A stretch of 64,000 nucleotides of DNA. Origin: Sphingomonas dokdonensis. GTDB taxonomy: Bacteria; Pseudomonadota; Alphaproteobacteria; Sphingomonadales; Sphingomonadaceae. A program made the translations under genes and the position numbers. The stretch is taken from assembly GCF_002197685.1 (NCBI RefSeq), contig NZ_NBBI01000004.1:124001-188000 (forward strand), in the 5' to 3' direction. Each line of letters opens with the position of its first letter. Position 1 is the first letter of the stretch. This document shows positions 25,656 to 33,089 of the stretch, one piece after another. Under the pieces are notes generated by a model, which saw only the letters and a list, made by a program, of their open reading frames with translations, made no database searches and had not been told where the DNA came from.

Positions 25656-27488
25656 TTACCAGCCGGTCGGCTTGCCCTTGTTCTGCTGGTCCAGCCACGC
25701 CTTCAGCGGCGCGAAGTAATTGACCATCGCCTTGCCCGACATCTGGCGGGTGCCGGTGAATGCCTGCAACGCGTCGGGCCACGGCTTCGACTGGCCCATC
25801 TTCAGCATGGCGTCCAGCTTCGCACCTACGTCCTTGTTGCCGAAGAACGAGCAGCGATGCAGTGGCCCCTTCCAGCCGGCCTGCTTGCACGCCGCCTCGT
25901 AGAACTGGAACTGCAGGATGCGCGCCAGGAAATAGCGGGTGTACGGCACGCCCGCCGCAACGTGATATTTCGCGCCCGCGTCGAACTTCGTCTCGTCGCG
26001 CGCGACCGGCGGCACGATTCCCTGATATTGGAGCCGCAGCTTGTCCCAGCCCGCCTGCATCTGCCCCGCCGGGATCTCGCCGGAGAACAGCTGCCAGCGG
26101 TATTTGTCGACCATCAGGCCGAACGGCAGGAACGCCACCTTGTCCATCGCCTGGCGCAGCAGCAGCCCGATGTCCTTGTCCGCCGCCGGCACCTTGGCCG
26201 GATCGAGCAGGTTGATCTTCACCAGATAATCCGGCGTGATCGACAGCGCGACGAAATCGCCGATCGCCTCGTGGAAGCCGTCGTTGGCGCCGTTCTTGTA
26301 GAGGAACGGCTGCTGATTGTACGCGCGCTGGTAGTAATTGTGCCCCAGCTCGTGGTGGATGGTGATGAAATCGTCCGAATTCACCTTGGTGCACATCTTG
26401 ATGCGCAGATCGTCGACATTGTCGACGTCCCAGGCGCTCGCGTGGCAGATCACCTCGCGGTCGCGCGGCTTCACGATCTGCGATCGCTTCCAGAACGTCT
26501 CGGGCAACGGCGCGAAGCCAAGCGAGGAATAGAAGCCCTCGCCCGTCTTCACCATCTTCACCGGGTCGTACTGCTTGGCCTTCAGCAGGTCGCCGATGTC
26601 ATAGCCAAGGTCGCCCGCACCCGCCGGCGCGACGACATCATAGATGTTGCCCCACTCCTGCGCCCACATATTGCCCAGCAGGTCGGCGCGGATCGGGCCG
26701 GTCCTGGGCTGCACCGCATCGCCGTACTTCTCGTTCAGCTTCCAGCGGACATAGGTGTGCAGCGCGAGGTACAGCGGCTCCACCTCGCCCCACAACTTGT
26801 CGGTCATCGCCGCAAACTCGTCGGGCTTCATGTCGTATCCCGACCGCCACAGCGCGCCGGCATCCTTGAAGCCGAGCCCGACCGCACCCTCGTTGGTCAG
26901 CTTGGTCGCGGCGATATAGTCCTCACGCATCGGCGCGCCGACATTGTCGTGCCAGCTGACCCACATCTCCTTCAGCTTGGCGGGATCGCGCTCCTCGCCC
27001 ATCGCGGCCTCGATGTCCGATCCGTTGATCGGCTGGCCGTTCAGCGTGCCGCGGCCCTTGCCGTAGCTCGACCCCATCTTGGTGAAGAGCGTCGACAGTT
27101 CCTCTGCTGCACCCGCGCGCGTCGGCGCCGGCAGGGTGATGCCGCCGACCATCAGGTCCAGCTTGCGCCGCGTGTCCGCCGACAGGCCCGCCACCGTGCG
27201 GTACTTGGCCGCCTCGTTGGCCAGCTGCACCAGCCGCTCGGTAAAGCGGCCACCAGCCTTGGCGGCGAGCGCATCGGTGTCGTCGGTGATGTAGGTCGCG
27301 TTGACCCAGGAAATCTGCGCGATCTCGACGCTGCTCTCGGCCAGCTCCTTCTCGGTGGCAGCGACAAAGGCGTCGGCCTGCGCAGCAGTGAGTGCGGCGG
27401 CGGGCGCTGGACCAGCCTGCTGCGCCGCGGCCGGATGCGCGGCGATCGCCGCCGCGAGTGCGGCGAGCGAGATGACGTGACGGTTCAT
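25656..27488 (-). CDS. Peptidase M2 family protein (bacterial ACE-like metallopeptidase)
   Basis: This is a 610-residue secreted zinc dipeptidyl carboxypeptidase homologue. An N-terminal signal peptide (ISLAALAAAIAAHPAAAQQ) is followed by the M2 domain. The zinc-binding HExxH is seen in IHHELGHNYYQRAYN, with the downstream Glu in FHEAIGDF, as in angiotensin-converting enzyme. YFLARILQFQFYEAACKQAGW and PLHRCSFFGNKDVG are also ACE-like. ATG 27488 is chosen because AAGGA lies at proper spacing; other in-frame ATGs lie just upstream. The protein is probably periplasmic and acts on oligopeptides. Confidence 0.94.
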   Translation of the reverse strand: MNRHVISLAALAAAIAAHPAAAQQAGPAPAAALTAAQADAFVAATEKELAESSVEIAQISWVNATYITDDTDALAAKAGGRFTERLVQLANEAAKYRTVAGLSADTRRKLDLMVGGITLPAPTRAGAAEELSTLFTKMGSSYGKGRGTLNGQPINGSDIEAAMGEERDPAKLKEMWVSWHDNVGAPMREDYIAATKLTNEGAVGLGFKDAGALWRSGYDMKPDEFAAMTDKLWGEVEPLYLALHTYVRWKLNEKYGDAVQPRTGPIRADLLGNMWAQEWGNIYDVVAPAGAGDLGYDIGDLLKAKQYDPVKMVKTGEGFYSSLGFAPLPETFWKRSQIVKPRDREVICHASAWDVDNVDDLRIKMCTKVNSDDFITIHHELGHNYYQRAYNQQPFLYKNGANDGFHEAIGDFVALSITPDYLVKINLLDPAKVPAADKDIGLLLRQAMDKVAFLPFGLMVDKYRWQLFSGEIPAGQMQAGWDKLRLQYQGIVPPVARDETKFDAGAKYHVAAGVPYTRYFLARILQFQFYEAACKQAGWKGPLHRCSFFGNKDVGAKLDAMLKMGQSKPWPDALQAFTGTRQMSGKAMVNYFAPLKAWLDQQNKGKPTGW

Positions 27489-27545
27489 GAACATCCTTCT
27501 TGGCGTATCGTTATGGAACAACACTGAGACTCGCGCCGCGCCGGG

Positions 27546-28307
27546 TCAACCCGCAAGGAAGCGCGCGATCGCCTGGCCAAGCTCGGGCTTGGTGACGCAG
27601 CTCATGTGGTTGCCCGGAATGTCGACCAGCGTCGCATCGGGCAGCGCCTCGGCCAGCGCCGCCGCCGATCCGTTGTCGTCGTCGTCCACCCCGTTCACCA
27701 CCAATGTCGGCCAGTCGAACCCGGCGACCGTCTCGCGCGGCGTCGAGACGAACGTATCGATGATGCCCAGCAGCGCGACCGGATCGCCGCCGGTGTTCTT
27801 CAGAAACGCCTCCGCCAGCCATTCCGGCGACCCGCGCTCGTGCTTGCCAAGGTTGGTCAGGATGTTGCGGAAATGCCCCGCGCGCCGCTCCGCGCCGACC
27901 AGCCCCTCCAGCCCCATGCCGGAAAACACCACCTTGCGTGGGTTCGCGCCGGTCGCCAGCAGCCGCGCGGTCGTGCGCGCGCCCAGCGAATAGCCGCCCA
28001 GATCATAATCGCTCAGCCCCAGATGCGCGATCAGCGCATGCCCGTCCTTCGCCAGAGCGTCGGGCGGATAGGCGGCGGCATCGTGCGGCTTGTCGCTATC
28101 ACCATGCGCGCGCAGGTCCGGCATGATGACGCGGAACCCCTCCGCCGCAATCGCCTCAGCGTGGCCGTAGCGGATCCAATTGGTGTTCGCTTCGGAGAAA
28201 TAGCCGTGGATCAGCACCACCGGCCGCCCCTCGCCCATTTCGTGCCAGGCCAGCCGCGTGCCGTCGAAGCTGTTGAAGTAATGCGTCTCAGTCGGGAGTT
28301 TTGCCAC
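27546..28307 (-). CDS. Alpha/beta hydrolase
   Basis: This is a 253-residue alpha/beta-fold hydrolase with oxyanion region VVLIHGYFSEANTNW, nucleophile elbow GGYSLGAR (Ser) and a C-terminal catalytic His in GNHMSCV. It is related to lipases, esterases and haloperoxidase-like enzymes; the substrate is unknown. It lacks a signal peptide. The start overlaps the upstream GFA gene by 20 bp, so the two are coupled. Confidence 0.9.
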   Translation of the reverse strand: MAKLPTETHYFNSFDGTRLAWHEMGEGRPVVLIHGYFSEANTNWIRYGHAEAIAAEGFRVIMPDLRAHGDSDKPHDAAAYPPDALAKDGHALIAHLGLSDYDLGGYSLGARTTARLLATGANPRKVVFSGMGLEGLVGAERRAGHFRNILTNLGKHERGSPEWLAEAFLKNTGGDPVALLGIIDTFVSTPRETVAGFDWPTLVVNGVDDDDNGSAAALAEALPDATLVDIPGNHMSCVTKPELGQAIARFLAG

Positions 28308-28731
28308 AAGCGTCCATCCAGCGTTGTCTTACATTCTCATTCTGCTCGCTTCGGATGCGTGGCAAGTCGCGCGTGTCGATCCACGCCTCGTGCATGCTCT
28401 CGGTTGCATAATGATGCACCGGCTTGAAGCGGCTGGGATCATCGAAGCTGCCGACGGTGAGATCGACATTCTCGCCGTCCTTCAGAAACGCAAAGCCCAG
28501 CGGCGTCCCGCACGTCGCGCAGAACGGCCGATGCGCGATCGGCGAGGATTGATACCAGTCAGGTGCGCTATCCCACCGCACGGCCGCGACCGGCACGTTG
28601 ACGAACGCAATCGACACGCCGCCCGTCGCGCGCTGGCACATGCGGCAATGGCATAGATAGGCGTCGTCGCTCTCGATCTCCGCCGAATAGCGTACGCGAC
28701 CGCATTGGCACCCACCTGTCATGGTGTTCAT
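28288..28731 (-). CDS. GFA (glutathione-dependent formaldehyde-activating) family protein
   Basis: This is a 147-residue zinc-binding beta-tent protein. The cysteine pattern is intact: GGCQCGRVRY, CHCRMCQRATGG, and FCATCGTPLGF. Members bind zinc through these cysteines; only a few have proven formaldehyde-related activity, so the enzymatic role is uncertain. Start is ATG 28731 with a second in-frame ATG four codons later. It is divergent from the MarR operon. Confidence 0.92.
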   Translation of the reverse strand: MNTMTGGCQCGRVRYSAEIESDDAYLCHCRMCQRATGGVSIAFVNVPVAAVRWDSAPDWYQSSPIAHRPFCATCGTPLGFAFLKDGENVDLTVGSFDDPSRFKPVHHYATESMHEAWIDTRDLPRIRSEQNENVRQRWMDACGKTPD

Positions 28732-28810
28732 CGACCTGCTCCTTGCGCCTCGCCAACGCGCGAAAACCCGCTCCGCTGCACAGCAGCCGAGAAGCAGCTC
28801 TTCCTATTGG

Positions 28811-28822
28811 TAAGCATGCTTA
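28811..28822. promoter_or_regulatory. 12-bp palindrome, candidate MarR operator
   Basis: TAAGCATGCTTA is a perfect palindrome lying 15-26 bp upstream of the MarR start and abutting a TATTAT -10-like hexamer at 28821-28826. This is a typical position for autorepression by MarR proteins. Confidence 0.6.
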
Positions 28823-28824
28823 TT

Positions 28825-28838
28825 ATATGCGCGCATAT
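28825..28838. promoter_or_regulatory. 14-bp palindrome overlapping the MarR start codon
   Basis: ATATGCGCGCATAT is a perfect palindrome that ends inside the ATG at 28837. It could be a second operator half or an mRNA structure masking translation initiation. Confidence 0.5.
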
Positions 28839-29280
28839 GAGCGACAATTTCGGATTTCTGCTGAGCGACACGGCGCGGCTGCTCCGCAAGCATTTCGACG
28901 AGCGCGCGCGCCAGCACGGCGCCACCCGCGCGCAGTGGAAAGCGCTGCTCGGCATCAGCCGCAACGAAGGTATTAATCAGGGCACGCTGGCCGACCTCTT
29001 GGAGGTGGAGCCGATCACGCTCTGCCGCCTCGTCGATCGGCTGGAAGAAAGCGGTTTGGTCGAGCGTCGGCGCGATCCCAACGATCGCCGCGCCTGGCAG
29101 TTGTTCCTCACCGACAAGGCCGGGCCGATCCTGGAGGAGCTGCACGAAACCGCGGACGAGCTCATGTCGCAGGCGCTGTTCCATATCTCGGCCCCGCAGG
29201 TCGAGATGATGACCGATCTCCTCAACCAGATCCGATCGAACCTCGCCGCAAGCGAGACGAAAGAGGCCGCCCATGGCTGA
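28837..29280 (+). CDS. MarR-family transcriptional regulator
   Basis: This is a 147-residue winged-helix repressor. Helix-turn-helix is seen in NQGTLADLLEVEPITLCRLVDRL and the wing in ESGLVERRRDPNDRRAWQLFLT. It is first in a three-gene operon with an EmrA-like and an EmrB-like protein, which is the classical arrangement for a drug-responsive repressor of its own efflux pump. ATG 28837 is preceded by GCGCAT and no ribosome site, and a -10-like TATTAT lies only about 11 bases upstream, so the transcript may be leaderless or nearly so. Two palindromes cover the promoter. Confidence 0.93.
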   Translation: MSDNFGFLLSDTARLLRKHFDERARQHGATRAQWKALLGISRNEGINQGTLADLLEVEPITLCRLVDRLEESGLVERRRDPNDRRAWQLFLTDKAGPILEELHETADELMSQALFHISAPQVEMMTDLLNQIRSNLAASETKEAAHG

Positions 29281-30349
29281 CGCTGACCCGAAAACCGCCG
29301 CCACGGACGAGACGATCGTGATCGAAGAACCGGCAATCAGCGCCCCGGCCAAACGACGCGGATGGCTGCGCCCGCTGCTGATGTTCGGCGTGCCGCTGCT
29401 GATCGCCGCGGTTGCCGGCTATTTCTACCTCACCTCGGGCCGCTACATAACCACCGACAACGCCTATGTGCGGCAGGACGTCATCTCGATCAGCCCCGAT
29501 GTCTCGGGCCGCATCGTCGCGGTGAACGTGAAGGAAAACCAGCGGGTCAAGGCCGGCGACGTGCTCTTCCGCATCGACCCGGAGCCCTATCGCATCGCGC
29601 TGGCACAGGCCGACGCCGATCTCGCCGCCGCACGCGTTCAGGTCGCCACCATGGCGACCGACAGCAGCAGCGCCGCCGCCGACATCCAGAGCGCGCGCGC
29701 CGAATTGACGCTCGCGCAGGCGACTTTCCAGCGGCAAAGCGAGCTGATGAAGCGCGGCTTCACCACCCGCGCCAGCTATGACGCCGCGGTGCAGGATGTC
29801 GCCGCCGCCCGCGCCAAGATCGCGGCTGGCGAGGCCGATGCCGCCCGCGCCCGGCAGCAGGTCGGCAGCGGCGGCGGCTCGGGTCAGCCCGCCGCGATCC
29901 AGGTCGCGCTGGCCAAGCGCGCCCAGGCTGCGCTGAATCTCGAGCGCACCACGGTAAAGGCGCCCTCCGACGGCGTGGTCAGCCAGACCAGCCGCTTGCA
30001 GGTCGGCAACATAACGCCGTCGGGCGTGCCCGCGCTCAGCCTCGTCGTCAGCGATCAGGCATGGGTGGAGGCCAATTTCAAGGAAACCGATCTCGATCAC
30101 ATGCGCGTCGGCCAGCCGGCGGAGCTCGAATTCGACGCTTACCCTGACCTGAAGGTCCGCGGCCGCGTGCAGTCGATCGGCGCGGGTACCGGCAGCGAGT
30201 TTTCCGTGCTGCCGGCGCAGAATGCGAACGGCAATTGGGTGAAGGTAACGCAGCGTGTTCCGGTGCGCATCGCGATCGACGGCACGCCGCCGCGCGTGAT
30301 GATCGCCGGGCTCTCGACCGACGTCAGCATCGACACCGGAGCACATTAA
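29273..30349 (+). CDS. HlyD/EmrA-type membrane fusion protein
   Basis: This is a 358-residue periplasmic adaptor for a drug efflux pump. One N-terminal transmembrane helix (about 31-54, LRPLLMFGVPLLIAAVAGYF) is followed by a biotinyl-lipoyl-like domain (TTDNAYVRQDVISISPDVSG), a coiled-coil hairpin (about 100-210) and a beta-barrel (VVSDQAWVEANFKETDLDH). It overlaps marR by 8 bp and precedes the DHA2 transporter by one base. The outer membrane channel is not encoded here and would be supplied elsewhere. Confidence 0.95.
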   Translation: MADADPKTAATDETIVIEEPAISAPAKRRGWLRPLLMFGVPLLIAAVAGYFYLTSGRYITTDNAYVRQDVISISPDVSGRIVAVNVKENQRVKAGDVLFRIDPEPYRIALAQADADLAAARVQVATMATDSSSAAADIQSARAELTLAQATFQRQSELMKRGFTTRASYDAAVQDVAAARAKIAAGEADAARARQQVGSGGGSGQPAAIQVALAKRAQAALNLERTTVKAPSDGVVSQTSRLQVGNITPSGVPALSLVVSDQAWVEANFKETDLDHMRVGQPAELEFDAYPDLKVRGRVQSIGAGTGSEFSVLPAQNANGNWVKVTQRVPVRIAIDGTPPRVMIAGLSTDVSIDTGAH

Positions 30350-30350
30350 A

Positions 30351-31937
30351 GTGGCCTCGCGCGCCGCTCCAGCCGGTCCCGCCGCGCGCCGACCTGCGCC
30401 GGCGGCCGCGCCGGCCCCCGGCAAACCGCTGCTGGAAACAAGCCATCGCGGCTTGCTGACGGTCGGCATCATGGGCGCCATGATCATGCAGATCCTGGAC
30501 ACCACGATCGCCAACGTCGCGCTGCCGCATATGATGACCAGTCTCGGCGCGACGGTGGACACCGTCACCTGGGTGCTGACCAGCTATATCGTCGCCACCG
30601 CCATCGCGCTGCCCGCCACCGGCTGGCTGTCCGACCGGCTCGGCAGCCGCAACCTGTTCCTTATCGCGGTGGCCGGCTTCATCATCGCCTCCATGCTCTG
30701 CGGCATCGCCACGAGCCTTGAGGAGATGGTGATCTTCCGCGTCTTCCAGGGCGTTTTCGCGGCCTTCATCAATCCCCTGTCGCAAACCTCGATGCTCGAC
30801 ATCAACCGGCCGGAGAATGCGGCGAAGGCGATGAGCGTCTGGGGCATGGGCGTCATGGTCGGGCCGATCATGGGGCCGGTGCTCGGCGGCTGGCTGACGG
30901 AAAGCTATAACTGGCGCTGGGTGTTCTACGTCAACGTGCCTGTCGGCATCCTCACCTTTGCGATCCTGTGGTTCCTGCTGCCCAGCCGCCCCAAGGCGAC
31001 GCGATCGTTTGATTTCGCCGGCTTCGTCTATCTCGGCGTCGCCGTCGCCGCCTTTCAGCTCATGCTCGATCGCGGTCAGAGCGAGGATTGGTTCGACAGC
31101 TGGGAAGTCATCATCGAAGGGCTGGCCACCATCGCCTTCACCTGGATGGCGGTGTTCCACTTCGCCACCGCGAAGAAGCCGCTGTTCGACCGCGCGCTGT
31201 TCCAGAACCGCAATCTCGTCACCGGCCTCCTCTTCATGCTGGTGGTCGGCATCTCGACCATGGCGCCGATGGCGCTGCTGCCACCGATGCTGCAGAACCT
31301 GTTCGGCTATCCGGTGATCGACACCGGCGTCATGATGGCGCCGCGCGGTGTCGGCGTGCTCGCCACCATGTGGCTCGCCGGGCAGCTGATGGGGAAGGTC
31401 GACACCCGCCTAGTCATCATGGTCGGTTTGGTGATCTTCGGCGTGTCGCTGCGCCAGATGTCGTCATTCTCGCTCGAGCAGGATTTCTGGCCGGTCATCA
31501 CGGCGGGGTTCGTTCAGGGGCTCGGCATGGGGCTCGTCTTCATGCCGCTCAACGCGCTGGCCTTTGCGACGCTCGACGGCCGCTATCGCACCGACGGCTC
31601 CAGCCTGCTGAACCTGTTTCGCTCGATCGGCCAGTCCGCCGGCATTTCGATGGTGACGGTGCTGCTCGCCCGCAACACGCAAACCAGCCATGCGGACCTT
31701 GCCCAGCACATCACCCGCAACGCCATTGCCGGCTTCGACGTGGCGCAGCTCAGTGGCCTCGGCCCGCTATCCGATGCCGCCATGTCGATGGCCGATGCGA
31801 TGGTGAACCAGCAGGCGGCGATGATCGCCTATCTCGACGATTTCTGGCTGATGAGCTGGATCTCGTTCGCGGCGGTGCCGCTGGTGCTTCTGCTGCGCAA
31901 ACCGCAGGGCAAGATCGAAGTGGTGCACAGCGAATAA
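30351..31937 (+). CDS. DHA2-family (EmrB-type) MFS drug transporter
   Basis: This is a 528-residue major facilitator with 14 predicted helices. Motif C-like and DHA2 signatures are seen in MQILDTTIANVALPHM, LSDRLGSRNLF and WRWVFYVNVPVGI. It pairs with the upstream EmrA-like protein and an outer membrane partner for multidrug export. Start is GTG 30351, one base after the EmrA stop. The first 40 residues are Ala/Pro-rich and cytoplasmic. A strong terminator follows. Confidence 0.95.
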   Translation: MASRAAPAGPAARRPAPAAAPAPGKPLLETSHRGLLTVGIMGAMIMQILDTTIANVALPHMMTSLGATVDTVTWVLTSYIVATAIALPATGWLSDRLGSRNLFLIAVAGFIIASMLCGIATSLEEMVIFRVFQGVFAAFINPLSQTSMLDINRPENAAKAMSVWGMGVMVGPIMGPVLGGWLTESYNWRWVFYVNVPVGILTFAILWFLLPSRPKATRSFDFAGFVYLGVAVAAFQLMLDRGQSEDWFDSWEVIIEGLATIAFTWMAVFHFATAKKPLFDRALFQNRNLVTGLLFMLVVGISTMAPMALLPPMLQNLFGYPVIDTGVMMAPRGVGVLATMWLAGQLMGKVDTRLVIMVGLVIFGVSLRQMSSFSLEQDFWPVITAGFVQGLGMGLVFMPLNALAFATLDGRYRTDGSSLLNLFRSIGQSAGISMVTVLLARNTQTSHADLAQHITRNAIAGFDVAQLSGLGPLSDAAMSMADAMVNQQAAMIAYLDDFWLMSWISFAAVPLVLLLRKPQGKIEVVHSE

Positions 31938-31939
31938 AA

Positions 31940-31974
31940 AAAGGGGGCGCTTCCACTCGGAAGCGCCCCCTTTT
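31940..31974. terminator. Strong bidirectional terminator
   Basis: A 12-bp perfect stem (GGGGGCGCTTCC / GGAAGCGCCCCC) with an ACTC loop is flanked by AAAAAAA and TTTT. It closes both the efflux operon and, read from minus, the asd gene. Confidence 0.93.
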
Positions 31975-31993
31975 CGTTAGCTGACCGCCAGTG

Positions 31994-33022
31994 TTAGGCG
32001 GCCTTCTTCAGGTGACGACGTCCCAGCAGCTCGGCAATCTGCACCGCGTTCAGCGCCGCGCCCTTGCGCAGATTGTCGCTGACGCACCACAGCGACAGGC
32101 CGTTCTCCACCGTCGAATCGTCGCGCACGCGGCTGATAAAGGTGGCGTAATCGCCCACGCACTCGACCGGCGTGACATAGCCGCCGTCCTCGCGCTTATC
32201 GACCAGCATGACGCCCGGCGCCTCGCGCAGGATCTTCTGTGCTTCCTCGGCGGAGATCTCCTTCTCGAATTCGATGTTGATCGCTTCGGAATGGCCGACG
32301 AACACCGGCACGCGCACGCATGTCGCCGTCAGCTTGATCTTGGGATCGAGGATCTTCTTGGTCTCCACCACCATCTTCCATTCTTCCTTGGTGGAGCCAT
32401 CCTCCAGGAAGCTGTCGATGTGCGGGATCACGTTGAAGGCGATCTGCTTGGTGAACTTCTTCGCCTCGGCCTGATCGCCGACGAAGATGTTGCGGCTCTG
32501 CTCGAACAGCTCGTCCATGCCCTGCTTGCCCGCGCCGGACACCGACTGGTACGTCGCCACCACCACGCGCTTGATGGTCGCCGCGTCATGCAGCGGCTTC
32601 AGCGCCACCACCATCTGCGCGGTCGAGCAGTTCGGATTGGCGATGATGTTCTTCTTGCGATAGCCGTCGACCGCCTCCGGATTCACCTCGGGCACGATCA
32701 GCGGCACGTCCGGGTCCATCCGGTACAGCGACGAATTGTCGATCACGGTGCAGCCGGCAGCGGCGAACTTCGGCGCATAGACCTTGGTCGCTTCGCTGCC
32801 GATCGCGAACAGCGCGAAATCCCAGCCGGCCGGATCGAAATGCTCGATGTTCTGCACCTTCAGCATCTTTCCGGTATCGCCGTACTCGATCTGCTCACCG
32901 ACCGAGCGCGACGACGCCAGCAGCGCCACCTCGTCCGCCGGAAACTCGCGATCCGCCAGGATATTGACCATCTCGCGCCCGACATTGCCTGTCGCACCGG
33001 CGACTACCACGCGGTAACCCAT
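31994..33022 (-). CDS. asd: Aspartate-semialdehyde dehydrogenase
   Basis: This NADP-dependent enzyme makes aspartate semialdehyde for lysine/diaminopimelate, threonine and methionine synthesis. It has the cofactor motif VVAGATGNVG, the catalytic cysteine in NPNCSTAQ, the S-G-A-G-K stretch SVSGAGKQGMDEL, and the active-site His in FVGHSEA. ATG 33022 has AAGGAAGA upstream; five extra codons are possible from 33037. The 342-residue length is normal. dapE, acting later in the lysine branch, lies at 50473. Confidence 0.96.
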   Translation of the reverse strand: MGYRVVVAGATGNVGREMVNILADREFPADEVALLASSRSVGEQIEYGDTGKMLKVQNIEHFDPAGWDFALFAIGSEATKVYAPKFAAAGCTVIDNSSLYRMDPDVPLIVPEVNPEAVDGYRKKNIIANPNCSTAQMVVALKPLHDAATIKRVVVATYQSVSGAGKQGMDELFEQSRNIFVGDQAEAKKFTKQIAFNVIPHIDSFLEDGSTKEEWKMVVETKKILDPKIKLTATCVRVPVFVGHSEAINIEFEKEISAEEAQKILREAPGVMLVDKREDGGYVTPVECVGDYATFISRVRDDSTVENGLSLWCVSDNLRKGAALNAVQIAELLGRRHLKKAA

Positions 33023-33089
33023 ACAATCTTCCTTCAATTCATCGTCGCGCGCGCCTTACCGGTGCGCGCAACATTGTGCCAACAAAGCT

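Noticed and set aside
25857..27527. 556-codon plus-strand frame antisense to the M2 peptidase
   Set aside because: The opposite strand encodes an intact signal peptide and complete zinc site; the plus frame has no recognisable domain.
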